Source: Burkholderia cepacia ATCC 25416 (lineage in GTDB: Bacteria > Pseudomonadota > Gammaproteobacteria > Burkholderiales > Burkholderiaceae). From it: a DNA stretch of 64,000 bases. Shown here piece by piece: positions 52,953-61,526 of this stretch (position 1 is the first letter of the stretch; each line of letters opens with the position of its first letter). The stretch is taken from assembly GCF_001411495.1 (NCBI RefSeq), contig NZ_CP012982.1:3038001-3102000 (forward strand), in the 5' to 3' direction. Below the pieces are notes generated by a model. That model saw only the letters and a list, made by a program, of their open reading frames with translations. It was not told the origin of the DNA and searched no databases. The position numbers and the translations under genes were made by a program.

Positions 52953-53145
52953 TGCCCCGTAGCCCAGATTGTTGTGGTCGTGAGACGTTACCTTTCTTTC
53001 CGCTCAAGTGGAAGAGGCGGAGCGGGCAGGCGCCCTGTTCAGAACACACAGGTAAGTGCTTGATTCTTATGGCGGCAAGATGCACACTTTGGCGGGTATT
53101 TTTTTGCCAAAAAGCATGCGTAACCAATTGAAATCAAAAGAAAAA

Positions 53146-53577
53146 ATGTCGAATCGCCCGGCCTATTTGATTGATACCAACGTCATCAGTGAAATCAGGA
53201 AGGGCAAGCGAACCAACCGTGGCGTGCGGGCGTTCTTCAGGCAGGCCGCGGCGGACGCCAGCCCGCTTTACCTGTCCGTCGTGACAGTTGCTGAACTTCG
53301 CCGCGGTGTCGACCTGATCCGCCATCGCGGCGATCACCCCCAGGCGTCGGCGCTCGAGGCGTGGGTGGCGACCATCCTGGCCGGCTATGCACCGAACATC
53401 CTGCCGGTCGACATCGAGATCAGCCAGACGTGGGGGCATTTGCGCGTGCCCGATCCGACGCACGAACTCGACAAGCTGATCGCGGCCACCGCGCTGATCA
53501 ACGATCTCACCGTGGTGACGCGCAACGTCGCGGATTTCGCCCGCACCGGCGTCAGGTTGCTGAACCCGTTCGACTGA
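53146..53577 (+). CDS. fitB: FitB/VapC-like PIN-domain toxin with phage-supplied start
   Basis: A 143-residue PIN-domain ribonuclease toxin. The acidic active-site residues are seen in LIDTNVISEIR (Asp), VVTVAELRRGVDL (Glu), ELDKLIAATALINDLTVVTR (Asp) and NVADFAR (Asp). The first six residues (MSNRPA) and the start codon come from prophage DNA; from YLIDTN onward it is chromosomal. The native start would have been a GTG 14 bases inside the antitoxin gene, now 24 kb away. The ribosome-binding site upstream is A-rich and weak; ATGs at 53116 and 53080 are alternatives. Confidence 0.85.
   Translation: MSNRPAYLIDTNVISEIRKGKRTNRGVRAFFRQAAADASPLYLSVVTVAELRRGVDLIRHRGDHPQASALEAWVATILAGYAPNILPVDIEISQTWGHLRVPDPTHELDKLIAATALINDLTVVTRNVADFARTGVRLLNPFD
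53164..53174 (+). other. attR core of the prophage
   Basis: TATTTGATTGA, identical to 29046-29056. To its right the PIN toxin coding sequence continues (Asp-Thr-Asn); to its left is phage DNA. Joining chromosome left of attL and right of attR through one core restores the overlapping toxin-antitoxin genes. Confidence 0.8.
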
Positions 53578-53729
53578 TCCCGGTTGCCGCGTCGCGGCAA
53601 CCTGTCCCGGCTCTCCGTCTCCTTCCGCAGGCATGGCCTGTTCCGCCGGGCAGCCGCGCGCGTCCGCGCCGCTCCGATTCCCCGCCGCCTCTCGTCCCAA
53701 CAGACGATGTAACACCACCCCCGACCGGC

Positions 53730-53758
53730 CAGAATCCTTTCACGAACAACGGATTCTG
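53730..53758. promoter_or_regulatory. Inverted repeat upstream of the extradiol dioxygenase gene
   Basis: CAGAATCC and GGATTCTG form perfect 8-bp arms around a 13-base spacer, 18 bases before the start codon at 53777. It could be a regulator binding site or a leader hairpin for the right catabolic operon. Confidence 0.5.
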
Positions 53759-53776
53759 AACCAGGAGGAGGCCGAC

Positions 53777-54673
53777 ATGATCGATGTCCGTGCGCTTGGC
53801 TATGTCGTCGTCGAGGCGACGCGCGTCGATGCGTGGCGCCGCTACGCGGAAGACGTGCTGGGCATGCAGGCGCTCGACGCGCCCGACGGCGCGTTGTACC
53901 TGAAGATGGACGAGCGCGATTTCCGCTACGTGATCGTCCCCGGCGCGGCCGACCGCTATTTCGCGTCGGGCTGGGAGCTGCCCGACGGCGCCGCGTTCGA
54001 CGCCGCGCTGGCGGTGCTGCAGCGGGCAGGCGTCGAGCCGATCCGCGCGACGCCCGCCGAAGCCGCGCTGCGCCGCGTGCAGGCGATGGCGTGGTGCACC
54101 GACCCGTCCGGCAACCGCCACGAGCTGTACTGGGGCGCGCGCTGCGATTTCCGCCGTTTCGTGTCGCCGCTGGGCGTCGCGCACTTCGTCACCGGCGACA
54201 TGGGGCTCGGCCACGCGGTGCTGCCCGCGCCGCAGTTCGACGCGACCGACGCGTTCGTGCGCGGCGTGCTCGGCTTCGAGCTGTCCGACATCTATCGCGT
54301 GAAATTCACGCCCGATCCCGCCGAACCCGAAAAGCGCATCCACTTCATGCACTGCCGCAACGCGCGCCATCACAGCCTCGCGCTGTTCGAGATGGCCGTG
54401 CCGTCGGGCTGTGTGCACGTGATGGCCGAAGTCGACTCGATGGACGAAGTGGGCCGCGCGCTGGACCGCGTGGCCGCGCACGACGTGAAGATGTCCGCGA
54501 CGCTCGGGCGCCACTGCAACGACCAGATGATCTCTTTCTACATGAAGACCCCCGGCGGCTTCGATCTCGAATACGGCTTCGGCGGCCTCACGGTCGACTG
54601 GTCGAAGCACGCGGTGTTCGAGGCCACGAAGGTGAGCCAGTGGGGCCACGATTTCAGCATCGGATACCGGTGA
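53777..54673 (+). CDS. hsaC: HsaC-like extradiol ring-cleavage dioxygenase
   Basis: A 298-residue two-domain VOC-fold extradiol dioxygenase of the BphC type. The expected iron ligands are His146 (MGLGHAVLP), His199 (ARHHSLALF) and Glu265 (GGFDLEYGFGG), in BphC-like order. It would cleave the catechol made by the HsaA-like hydroxylase, opening ring A. AGGAGGAG precedes the ATG. It is the first gene of the right catabolic operon and is followed nine bases later by the IpdA-like gene. HsaC is the best match, but other substituted catechols are possible. Confidence 0.82.
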   Translation: MIDVRALGYVVVEATRVDAWRRYAEDVLGMQALDAPDGALYLKMDERDFRYVIVPGAADRYFASGWELPDGAAFDAALAVLQRAGVEPIRATPAEAALRRVQAMAWCTDPSGNRHELYWGARCDFRRFVSPLGVAHFVTGDMGLGHAVLPAPQFDATDAFVRGVLGFELSDIYRVKFTPDPAEPEKRIHFMHCRNARHHSLALFEMAVPSGCVHVMAEVDSMDEVGRALDRVAAHDVKMSATLGRHCNDQMISFYMKTPGGFDLEYGFGGLTVDWSKHAVFEATKVSQWGHDFSIGYR

Positions 54674-54682
54674 GCCAGCACG

Positions 54683-55576
54683 ATGACGATGAAACCTCTC
54701 GACAAGACGATGTCCGCGCGCGACGTGGTCGCGCAACTCGCCGACGGCATGACGATCGGCATCGGCGGATGGGGGCCGCGGCGCAAGCCGATGGCACTGG
54801 TGCGCGAAATCGCGCGCTCGAACCTGAAGGACCTGACGATCGTCGCGTACGGCGGCGCCGATGTCGGGCTGCTGTGCGCGGCCGGCAAGGTACGCAAGGT
54901 GGTGTTCGGCTTCGTGTCGCTCGACGTGATCCCGCTCGAACCGCATTTCCGTCGTGCGCGTGAACAGGGCCGCATCGACGTGCTGGAACTCGACGAAGGG
55001 ATGCTGCAGCTCGGCCTGCGCGCGGCCGCCGCCCGGCTGCCGTTCCTGCCGACGCGTGCCGGGCTCGGCACCGCGCTGCTCGATCACGCGCCGCAACTGC
55101 GCACGGTGCAGTCGCCGTATGACGACGGCGAAACGCTGCTCGCGATGCCGGCGATCGACCTCGACGCCGCGCTGCTGCACGTGAACGCGGCCGACCGGAT
55201 GGGCAACACGCGCATCGACGGCCCCGATCCGTTCTTCGACGCGTGGATGGCACGCGCCGCGCAGCGTTGCTACGTGTCGGCGGAAACGGTCGACGCGTCG
55301 CTCGCGAGCGAAGACCTCGACGCAGCGAAACGCAATCCGTTCGAGCGCTCGCTCGTCACCGGCGTCGTGCACGCGCCGGGCGGCGCACACCCGACGTCGT
55401 GCGGGCCGGCCTACGGCTGGGACCTGCCGCACCTGCGCGCGTACTGCGCCAGTGCGGAAGACGACGCGAAGACGGCGGCGTACCTGCGCGACGTGGTCGG
55501 CCAGGACGAACGCCAGTACCTCGAAGGCGTCGGCGGGCTGTCGCACGTGACGACGCTGCCGTTGCCGATTCTGTAA
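54683..55576 (+). CDS. ipdA: IpdA-like CoA-transferase family subunit (C-ring hydrolase, alpha)
   Basis: A 297-residue subunit of the IpdAB enzyme, which belongs to the class I CoA-transferase fold but hydrolyses the steroid C ring of COCHEA-CoA. The sequence strongly resembles mycobacterial IpdA: GMTIGIGGWGPRRKPMALVR, LTIVAYGGADVGLLCAAGKV, FGFVSLDVIPLEPHF, RLPFLPTRAGLG and APGGAHPTSCGPAYG. Its partner is the adjacent IpdB-like gene, 10 bases downstream. This pair is one of the best markers of a C/D-ring catabolic pathway. Confidence 0.88.
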   Translation: MTMKPLDKTMSARDVVAQLADGMTIGIGGWGPRRKPMALVREIARSNLKDLTIVAYGGADVGLLCAAGKVRKVVFGFVSLDVIPLEPHFRRAREQGRIDVLELDEGMLQLGLRAAAARLPFLPTRAGLGTALLDHAPQLRTVQSPYDDGETLLAMPAIDLDAALLHVNAADRMGNTRIDGPDPFFDAWMARAAQRCYVSAETVDASLASEDLDAAKRNPFERSLVTGVVHAPGGAHPTSCGPAYGWDLPHLRAYCASAEDDAKTAAYLRDVVGQDERQYLEGVGGLSHVTTLPLPIL

Positions 55577-55586
55577 AGGAGCGCCT

Positions 55587-56384
55587 GTGAGCGAATCTCT
55601 CGACCATTCCCTCGCGGAACTGATGATCGTCGCATCCGCGCGACTCTGGCGCGACGACGGCGAAGTGCTGGCGACCGGCATCGGCACGGGCCCGCGGCTC
55701 GCGGCCGGCCTCGCGCGGCTTGCATACAACAACGGGCTGATGCTGACCGACGGCGAAGCGTATCTCGTCGAGGAGCCGGTGCCGCTCGGCCCGCGCCCCG
55801 ACGGTTACCGCGTGAAGGCGAGCGGCTGGATGACCTACGAACGCGTGTTCGACTGCCTGTGGCACGGCCGCCGCCACGCGCTCGTGATGCCGACGCAGAT
55901 CGACCGTTTCGGCCAGGCCAACATCTCGTGGCTCGGCGACGACTACGCGCGCCCGAAAACCCAGCTGCTCGGCGCGCGCGGCTTCCCCGGCAATACGACG
56001 AACCATGCGAACTCGTTCTTCGTCAGCGGCCACGGCAAGCGCACGTTCGTCGCGGGCGAAGTCGACATGGTGTGCACGGTCGGCTACAACCCGGCGCGCC
56101 GGTTGCCCGGCATGAAAACCTTCGTCGACCTGCGGAGCATCGTCACCGACCTGTGCGTGATGGATTTCGGCGGCCCCGACCACGCGATCCGCGTGCGCTC
56201 GCTGCATCCGGGCGTGAGCTTCGACGAGGTGCAGGACGCGACGAGCTTCCCGTTGATCGCGCATCCGGAGCTCGGCACGACGGCCGCGCCGAACGCGGAA
56301 GACCTGCGCATCGTGCGTGCGCTCGATCCGCACAACCTGCGCGCGACGATCGTGCGCAACAATCCGGCGCCGCGCCGGGGATGA
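55587..56384 (+). CDS. ipdB: IpdB-like CoA-transferase family subunit (C-ring hydrolase, beta)
   Basis: A 265-residue partner of the IpdA-like protein. Diagnostic blocks are MLTDGEAYLVEEPVPLG, ERVFDCLWHGRRHALVMPTQ, DRFGQANISWLGD, GFPGNTTNHANSFFVSGHGK and VMDFGGPDHAIRVRSLHPGV, as in mycobacterial IpdB. The GTG start follows AAAGGAG. The two subunits together would open ring C after ring D has been cleaved. It is followed eight bases later by a crotonase gene. Confidence 0.88.
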   Translation: MSESLDHSLAELMIVASARLWRDDGEVLATGIGTGPRLAAGLARLAYNNGLMLTDGEAYLVEEPVPLGPRPDGYRVKASGWMTYERVFDCLWHGRRHALVMPTQIDRFGQANISWLGDDYARPKTQLLGARGFPGNTTNHANSFFVSGHGKRTFVAGEVDMVCTVGYNPARRLPGMKTFVDLRSIVTDLCVMDFGGPDHAIRVRSLHPGVSFDEVQDATSFPLIAHPELGTTAAPNAEDLRIVRALDPHNLRATIVRNNPAPRRG

Positions 56385-56392
56385 GGTCCCAC

Positions 56393-57313
56393 ATGGAAGC
56401 GACCCAGATGACGTTCGGCGACGGTGTCGTCGACTACGCGGTCGACGCCGGCATCGCGACGATCACGATGAACCGCCCCGAGTATCACAACGCGCAGAAC
56501 TCGAAGATGACGTATGCGCTCGACGCGGCGTTCCGGCGCGCGGCGCATGACGACGCGGTGAAGGCGATCGTGCTCGCGGGCGCCGGCAAGCATTTCTCGG
56601 CGGGCCACGACATCGGCACGCCGGGCCGCGATATCCACGAGTCGTTCGATCGCGCATCGCTGTGGTACGACCACGTCGACAAGGACGGCGGCGAATTCCT
56701 CTATGCACGCGAGCAGGAGGTTTACCTCGGGATGTGCCGGCGCTGGCGCGACCTGCCGAAGCCGACGGTCGCGATGGTGCAGGGCGCATGCATCGCGGGC
56801 GGGCTGATGCTCGCGTGGGTGTGCGACCTGATCGTCGCGTCCGAGGATGCGTTCTTCGCCGATCCGGTCGTGCGGATGGGGATTCCGGGCGTCGAGTATT
56901 TCGCGCACGCCTACGAACTGAACCCGCGCATCGCGAAGGAATTCCTGTTCCTCGGCGAACGGATGCCGGCCGAGCGTGCGTACCAGATGGGGATGGTCAA
57001 CCGCGTCGTGCCGCGCGAACGGCTGCACGACGCGACCTATGCGATCGCCGCGAAGATCGCGACGATGCCGCGCCTCGGGCTCGCGCTGACCAAGCAGGCA
57101 CTGAATCACGTCGAGGAACTGCAGGGCAAGCGCGCGGCGATGGATGCGGCGTTCGCGTGGCATCACTTCGCGCATGCGCACAACGAGCTCGTGAGCGGCG
57201 ACCGTCTCGGCGGCTACGACGCGCGCAGCATGGCCAGTTCGCAGCGTCAGCCGAACGGCGTCGATCGCGGCGACGCGCCCGCACCGGTCGCCGTCAACGG
57301 AGCGGCTGCATGA
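56393..57313 (+). CDS. Enoyl-CoA hydratase/isomerase (crotonase) family protein
   Basis: A 306-residue crotonase-fold enzyme. The CoA oxyanion loops are visible: GAGKHFSAGHDIGTPG and GACIAGGLMLAWVCDLIVAS; ADPVVRMGIPGVEYFAHAYE is in place of the usual catalytic Glu region. An unusual C-terminal tail (PNGVDRGDAPAPVAVNGAAA) extends it. The ATG at 56393 follows GAGG by six bases; another ATG at 56381 has no spacing. It overlaps the next gene by four bases. It probably hydrates an enoyl-CoA of the pathway. Confidence 0.82.
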   Translation: MEATQMTFGDGVVDYAVDAGIATITMNRPEYHNAQNSKMTYALDAAFRRAAHDDAVKAIVLAGAGKHFSAGHDIGTPGRDIHESFDRASLWYDHVDKDGGEFLYAREQEVYLGMCRRWRDLPKPTVAMVQGACIAGGLMLAWVCDLIVASEDAFFADPVVRMGIPGVEYFAHAYELNPRIAKEFLFLGERMPAERAYQMGMVNRVVPRERLHDATYAIAAKIATMPRLGLALTKQALNHVEELQGKRAAMDAAFAWHHFAHAHNELVSGDRLGGYDARSMASSQRQPNGVDRGDAPAPVAVNGAAA

Positions 57314-58419
57314 GCACGACGCCTCAGACGCTTCAAAGCCCGCTGCATACGCCTTTGTGCGACCTGCTCGGCTGCCGCTATCCGATCGTGCAGACCGCGA
57401 TGGGCTGGGTGGCCGACGCGCGGCTCGTCGCGGCGACCGCGAACGCCGGCGGCTTCGGCTTCCTGGCCGGCGCGACGCTCGAACCCGAGCAGGTCGAGGC
57501 CGAGATCCTGAAAGTGAAGTCGCTGACGGACAAGCCGTTCGGCATCAATTTCCACATGTTCCAGAAGAACGCGCAGCAGGTCGTCGAGCTGGCGATCCGG
57601 CACCGGCTGCGCGCGGTGAGCTACGGCCGCGGGCCCGATGCAAAGACGATCCGCCGCTTCAAGGACGCCGGCATCGTCTGCATGCCGACCGTCGGCGCAC
57701 CGAAGCATGCGGCAAAGGCGGTCGAGCTCGGCGCGGACATCGTGACGGTGCAGGGCGCGGAAGGCGGCGGCCACACGGGCTCGGTGCCGACCACGCTGCT
57801 GCTGCCGAAGGTGCTCGACGCGGTGCGGGTGCCGGTGGTCGCGGCCGGCGGGTTCTTCGACGGGCGCGGGCTGGCTGCCGCGCTCGCGTACGGCGCGGCC
57901 GGCATCGCGATGGGCACGCGCTTCCTGATGAGCGCCGAATCGCCGGTGCCGCGCGAGACGCTCGAACGCTACGTCGCGGTCGGCGACCCGGCGCGCATCC
58001 GCGTGTCGGACGCGCTCGACGGGCTGCCGCAACGGATGATCGACAACCCGTACCTGCTGAAGCTCGAGCGCTTCGGCCCGTTGCGCCGCACGCTGTTCGC
58101 GCTGAAGACGGCCGACGCATGGCGGCGCCAGAACGGCCTGAGCACGGGCGACATGCTCGGCCTCGCGATCAAGGCGCTGCGCTCGCACGACTACACGGCG
58201 AGCCAGACGCTGATGGCGGCGAACGCGCCGTTCCTGATCCAGCGCGCGATCGTCGAAGGCCGCCCCGATGAAGGCGTGCTGCCGAGCGGCCAGGCGGCCG
58301 CGATGATCGGCGCGATCGATCCGTGCGACGCGCTGATCGCACGGATCGTCGCGGAAGCCGGCGAGCGACTCGACGCACTGGCCACGCTGCGCGGCGCGGC
58401 GGCAGCGCGGGCCGCATGA
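57310..58419 (+). CDS. ipdC: IpdC-like NMO-family flavin-dependent reductase
   Basis: A 369-residue TIM-barrel flavoprotein of the nitronate monooxygenase/2-nitropropane dioxygenase family, similar to IpdC of the steroid C/D-ring pathway. Motifs are YPIVQTAMGWVADARLVAAT, GGFGFLAGATLEPEQVEAEI, VTVQGAEGGGHTGSVPT (FMN phosphate) and AAGGFFDGRGLAAALAYGAA. IpdC acts on ring-D-derived CoA thioesters before hydrolysis. Position between IpdAB and an EchA20-like gene supports this. It overlaps the preceding gene by ATGA. Confidence 0.82.
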   Translation: MSTTPQTLQSPLHTPLCDLLGCRYPIVQTAMGWVADARLVAATANAGGFGFLAGATLEPEQVEAEILKVKSLTDKPFGINFHMFQKNAQQVVELAIRHRLRAVSYGRGPDAKTIRRFKDAGIVCMPTVGAPKHAAKAVELGADIVTVQGAEGGGHTGSVPTTLLLPKVLDAVRVPVVAAGGFFDGRGLAAALAYGAAGIAMGTRFLMSAESPVPRETLERYVAVGDPARIRVSDALDGLPQRMIDNPYLLKLERFGPLRRTLFALKTADAWRRQNGLSTGDMLGLAIKALRSHDYTASQTLMAANAPFLIQRAIVEGRPDEGVLPSGQAAAMIGAIDPCDALIARIVAEAGERLDALATLRGAAAARAA

Positions 58420-58444
58420 ACAACATCACAGGGAGGCAATGGAG

Positions 58445-59254
58445 ATGACAGGATCCAACCAACCGGCCGGCGCGATGCCGTTCCGGATCGATCGCGCCGA
58501 CGGCATCGCCGAGCTGGTGATCGCCCATCCGCCCGTGAACGCGCTCGACGCGCAGGGCTGGCATGCGCTCTCCCGCGCGCTCGATGCGCTCGGCGAGGAC
58601 GACGAGGTCCGCGTGATCGTCGTGCGCGGCGAAGGCCGCGGCTTCTGCGCGGGCGTCGACATCAAGGAGCTGGCCGCGCATCCGGAGCGGATCGTGGCGG
58701 TCAACGCGGGCAATTACGAGACGTTCCGCGCCGTGCACCGCAACCCGAAGCCGGTGATCGCGGCCGTGCACGGTTTCGTGCTCGGCGGCGGGATCGGCAT
58801 CTGCGGCGCGGCGGACATCGTCGTCGCGGCCGACTGCGCGCGCTTCGGCGTGCCCGAGATCGACCGTGGCGCGATGGGCGGCGGCGCGCACCTGCAGCGG
58901 CTGTTCGGCGTGCAGAAGGTGCGCGCGATGTACTTCACGGGCGAGATGATCGACGCGGCCGAAGCGTACCGGCTCGGCGCGGTCGAGCAGGTCGTGACGC
59001 GCGACACGCTGCGCGACGCGGCGCTCGCGCTCGCCCGCAAGATCGCGGACAAGAGCCCGGCGATGGTGCGGCTCGCGAAGGAGGCGCTTAACGGCGTCGA
59101 GGACGGCGATCTCGAGGACAAGTACCGCTGGGAGCAGGGCTTCACGCTGCAGGCGTACATGACGAACGATTCGACCGAAGCGCGCGCCGCGTTCGTCGAG
59201 AAGCGCGACGCGCGTTTCGATGCGCAGGCCACCGTCGAGGAGGCACGCGCATGA
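58445..59254 (+). CDS. echA20: EchA20-like crotonase (ring-D hydrolase)
   Basis: A 269-residue crotonase similar to EchA20, which opens ring D of HIEC-CoA hydrolytically. The oxyanion-hole blocks are GEGRGFCAGVDIKELAAHP and GFVLGGGIGICGAADIVVAA, and FGVPEIDRGAMGGGAHLQRL follows, with SYRM-type end KYRWEQGFTLQAY. Of two in-frame ATGs, the second (58445) is eight bases from GGGAGG, so it is preferred to 58439. It overlaps the FadE30-like gene by four bases. Confidence 0.82.
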   Translation: MTGSNQPAGAMPFRIDRADGIAELVIAHPPVNALDAQGWHALSRALDALGEDDEVRVIVVRGEGRGFCAGVDIKELAAHPERIVAVNAGNYETFRAVHRNPKPVIAAVHGFVLGGGIGICGAADIVVAADCARFGVPEIDRGAMGGGAHLQRLFGVQKVRAMYFTGEMIDAAEAYRLGAVEQVVTRDTLRDAALALARKIADKSPAMVRLAKEALNGVEDGDLEDKYRWEQGFTLQAYMTNDSTEARAAFVEKRDARFDAQATVEEARA

Positions 59255-60420
59255 ACCTGACCTACACGCCGCAGCAACAGGCGTTTCGCGCCGAGATCCG
59301 CGAATGGCTCGCCGCGCACGTGCCGCGCGAGCGGCTGCCGAGCTTCGACACCGAGGAAGGCTTCGCCGCGCACCGCGAATGGGAGCGCACGCTGCACTCG
59401 GGCCGCTGGAGCATGGTCACGTGGCCGCGCGAGCTGGGCGGGCGCGGCTGCGACCTGATCGAGTGGCTGATCTTCGAGGAAGAGTACTGGCGTGCCGACG
59501 CGCCGATGCGCGTGAACCAGAACGGCATCTTCCTGCTCGGCCCGACGCTGATGGATTTCGGCACCACGGAGCAGAAGGCGCGTTTCCTGCCCGCGATGGC
59601 GGCCGGCGAGCACGTATGGGCGCAGGGCTGGTCGGAGCCGAATGCGGGTTCCGACATGGCCGCGATCCGCACGACGGCCGCCCGGATCGGCGACGAATAC
59701 GTGTTGAACGGCCAGAAGATCTGGTCGACGCGCGCGGTGTGGGCCGACTGGCTGTTCGGGCTGTTCCGCAGCGACCCGGAATCGTCACGCCACCACGGGC
59801 TCACGTTCCTGATGGTGCCGCTGTCCGCGCCGGGCATCACGGTGCGGCCGATCCGCCAGCTGAACGGGCAGACGGGCTTCGCGGAAATCTTCTTCGACGA
59901 CGTGCGCGTGCCGGTCGAGAACCGGCTCGCGGCCGAAGGCGCGGGCTGGCAGGTCGCGATGGCGACGGCCGGCTTCGAGCGCGGGCTGATGCTGCGTTCG
60001 CCCGCGCGCTTCCAGCGCACCGCGCAGGCCCTGCGCGACCTGTATCTCGCCCACCGCGACAGCGCGGATCGCGATCCGACGCTGCGCGAGCGCGTGGTGC
60101 AGGCGTGGATGGATGCGCAGGCGTATGCGCTGTCGACCTACGCGACCGCGAGCCGGCTGCTGAAGGGCGGCCATATCGGCGCGGAGTCGAGCACCAACAA
60201 GGTGTTCTGGTCGGAACTCGACCTGCGCATGCACCAGACCGCGCTCGACATTCTCGGCGCGCACGGCGAGGTCGTCCCGCAGACGGCCGCGCAGCACGCG
60301 ACGCTCGGCCACTGGCTCGACGGCTTCCTGTTCGCGCAGGCCGGCACGATCTACGCGGGCACCAACGAGATCCAGCGCAACATCGTCGCCGAACGGATGC
60401 TCGGCATGCCGCGCGCATGA
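59251..60420 (+). CDS. fadE30: FadE30-like acyl-CoA dehydrogenase
   Basis: A 389-residue FAD-dependent acyl-CoA dehydrogenase similar to FadE30, which dehydrogenates the propionyl side chain of the C/D-ring CoA thioester. Motifs are WAQGWSEPNAGSDMAAIRTT, NGQKIWSTRAVWADW, FFDDVRVPVENRL and YAGTNEIQRNIVAERMLGMP. The arrangement FadE30 then a second FadE is also seen in actinobacterial clusters, where such subunits form heterotetramers. It overlaps neighbours at both ends. Confidence 0.85.
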   Translation: MNLTYTPQQQAFRAEIREWLAAHVPRERLPSFDTEEGFAAHREWERTLHSGRWSMVTWPRELGGRGCDLIEWLIFEEEYWRADAPMRVNQNGIFLLGPTLMDFGTTEQKARFLPAMAAGEHVWAQGWSEPNAGSDMAAIRTTAARIGDEYVLNGQKIWSTRAVWADWLFGLFRSDPESSRHHGLTFLMVPLSAPGITVRPIRQLNGQTGFAEIFFDDVRVPVENRLAAEGAGWQVAMATAGFERGLMLRSPARFQRTAQALRDLYLAHRDSADRDPTLRERVVQAWMDAQAYALSTYATASRLLKGGHIGAESSTNKVFWSELDLRMHQTALDILGAHGEVVPQTAAQHATLGHWLDGFLFAQAGTIYAGTNEIQRNIVAERMLGMPRA

Positions 60421-60455
60421 CGGCGCCGGCGCCCCCCTCACTGAACGGACATCGT

Positions 60456-61526
60456 ATGGATTTCGTATTCGATGAAGACCAGGAAGCGCTCGCGGACAGC
60501 GTGAAGCGCCTGCTGATGACCGAGATGACGCCCGAGCTGATCCGCGAGCTCTGGGCCACGCCGACCGGGCGTTCGGACAACCTGTGGGCGCTGTTCGCGT
60601 CGCAGGGGCTGACCGCCGTGTCGGTGCCCGAGGCGCACGGCGGCCTCGGCCTGAGCGAAGCGGAATGGGCGCTGCTCGCGCAGACCTACGGTTACTTCGG
60701 CAGCCCCGAGCCGCTGCTCGACACGGCGCTCGTCTCGGCCGGCGTGCTCGCGCGGCTGCCGGCGAGCGACTGGCGCGACGCGCTGCTGCGCGACATCGCC
60801 GACGGGCGCGCGCGCGTCGCGCTCGTGCATCCGGTGAACCCGTATGCGGCCGACGTGCACGTCGCGCAGACGCTCCTTTGCGAGCACCGTGGCGAGCTGC
60901 ACCGCGTCGATCCCGCGCAGTGCGCATGGCGCGCGGTGGACAGCGTCGACCCGTCGCGGCGGCTGTTCACGCTCGACTGGGAGCCGTCGGCGGCCACGCG
61001 CATCGCAGGCGCCGACGAAGCCGCGCCGCTGCTGGACCGTGCGCTCGACCACGGTGCGTTCGCGGTCGCCGCGCAACTGCTCGGCCTCACGCAGCGCGTG
61101 CTCGACGTCGCGATCGACTACAGCGCGCAGCGCAAGCAGTTCGGCAAGGCGATCGGGTCGTACCAGGCGCTCAAGCATCTGCTTGCCGATGTCGCGATCC
61201 GCTACGAGTTCGCGCGGCCGGTGGTCGCGCGCGCCGCGCAGGCGATCGCCGACGATCACCCGCAGCGCGCGGTGTTCGTGTCCCACGCGAAGCTCGCGGC
61301 GACGTCGGCCGCGCAGCTCGCCGCGCGTCACTCGATGCAGGTGCACGGGGCGATCGGCTACACGTGGGAGCTCGACCTGCAGATCTTCATGAAGCGCATC
61401 TGGGCGCTCTCCGGCAGCTGGGGCGACAGCGCGTTCCACAAGGCCCGCGTGGCCGACGCGATCCTCGGCGACGCGTTGCCGATCGGCCCCGCGCAGACCT
61501 TCGACCTCGAGGAAACCCGTCAATGA
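60456..61526 (+). CDS. Acyl-CoA dehydrogenase, partner-type subunit
   Basis: An acyl-CoA dehydrogenase of 356-369 residues. It has FVFDEDQEALADSVKRLLMT at the N-terminus, DYSAQRKQFGKAIGSYQALK (flavin/CoA region) and QVHGAIGYTWELDLQIFMKR; the central FAD-binding part is less well conserved, suggesting the non-catalytic subunit of a heteromeric enzyme such as FadE31-33. ATG at 60417 overlaps the preceding stop, while 60456 gives the family N-terminus; the latter is reported. It overlaps the thiolase gene by four bases. Confidence 0.78.
   Translation: MDFVFDEDQEALADSVKRLLMTEMTPELIRELWATPTGRSDNLWALFASQGLTAVSVPEAHGGLGLSEAEWALLAQTYGYFGSPEPLLDTALVSAGVLARLPASDWRDALLRDIADGRARVALVHPVNPYAADVHVAQTLLCEHRGELHRVDPAQCAWRAVDSVDPSRRLFTLDWEPSAATRIAGADEAAPLLDRALDHGAFAVAAQLLGLTQRVLDVAIDYSAQRKQFGKAIGSYQALKHLLADVAIRYEFARPVVARAAQAIADDHPQRAVFVSHAKLAATSAAQLAARHSMQVHGAIGYTWELDLQIFMKRIWALSGSWGDSAFHKARVADAILGDALPIGPAQTFDLEETRQ

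Larger units (their letters stand above)
29046..53174. mobile_element. Cryptic prophage (about 24.1 kb) inserted in the antitoxin-toxin overlap
   Basis: The element runs from integrase and excisionase at the left end through early genes, a remnant of tail genes, lysis genes and accessory genes at the right. It is bounded by direct copies of TATTTGATTGA. Terminase, portal, protease, capsid, tape-measure and most tail genes are missing, and the break is visible at about 40.24 kb, so it cannot make particles alone. Integrase and both att sites look intact, so excision could still be possible. Confidence 0.88.
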
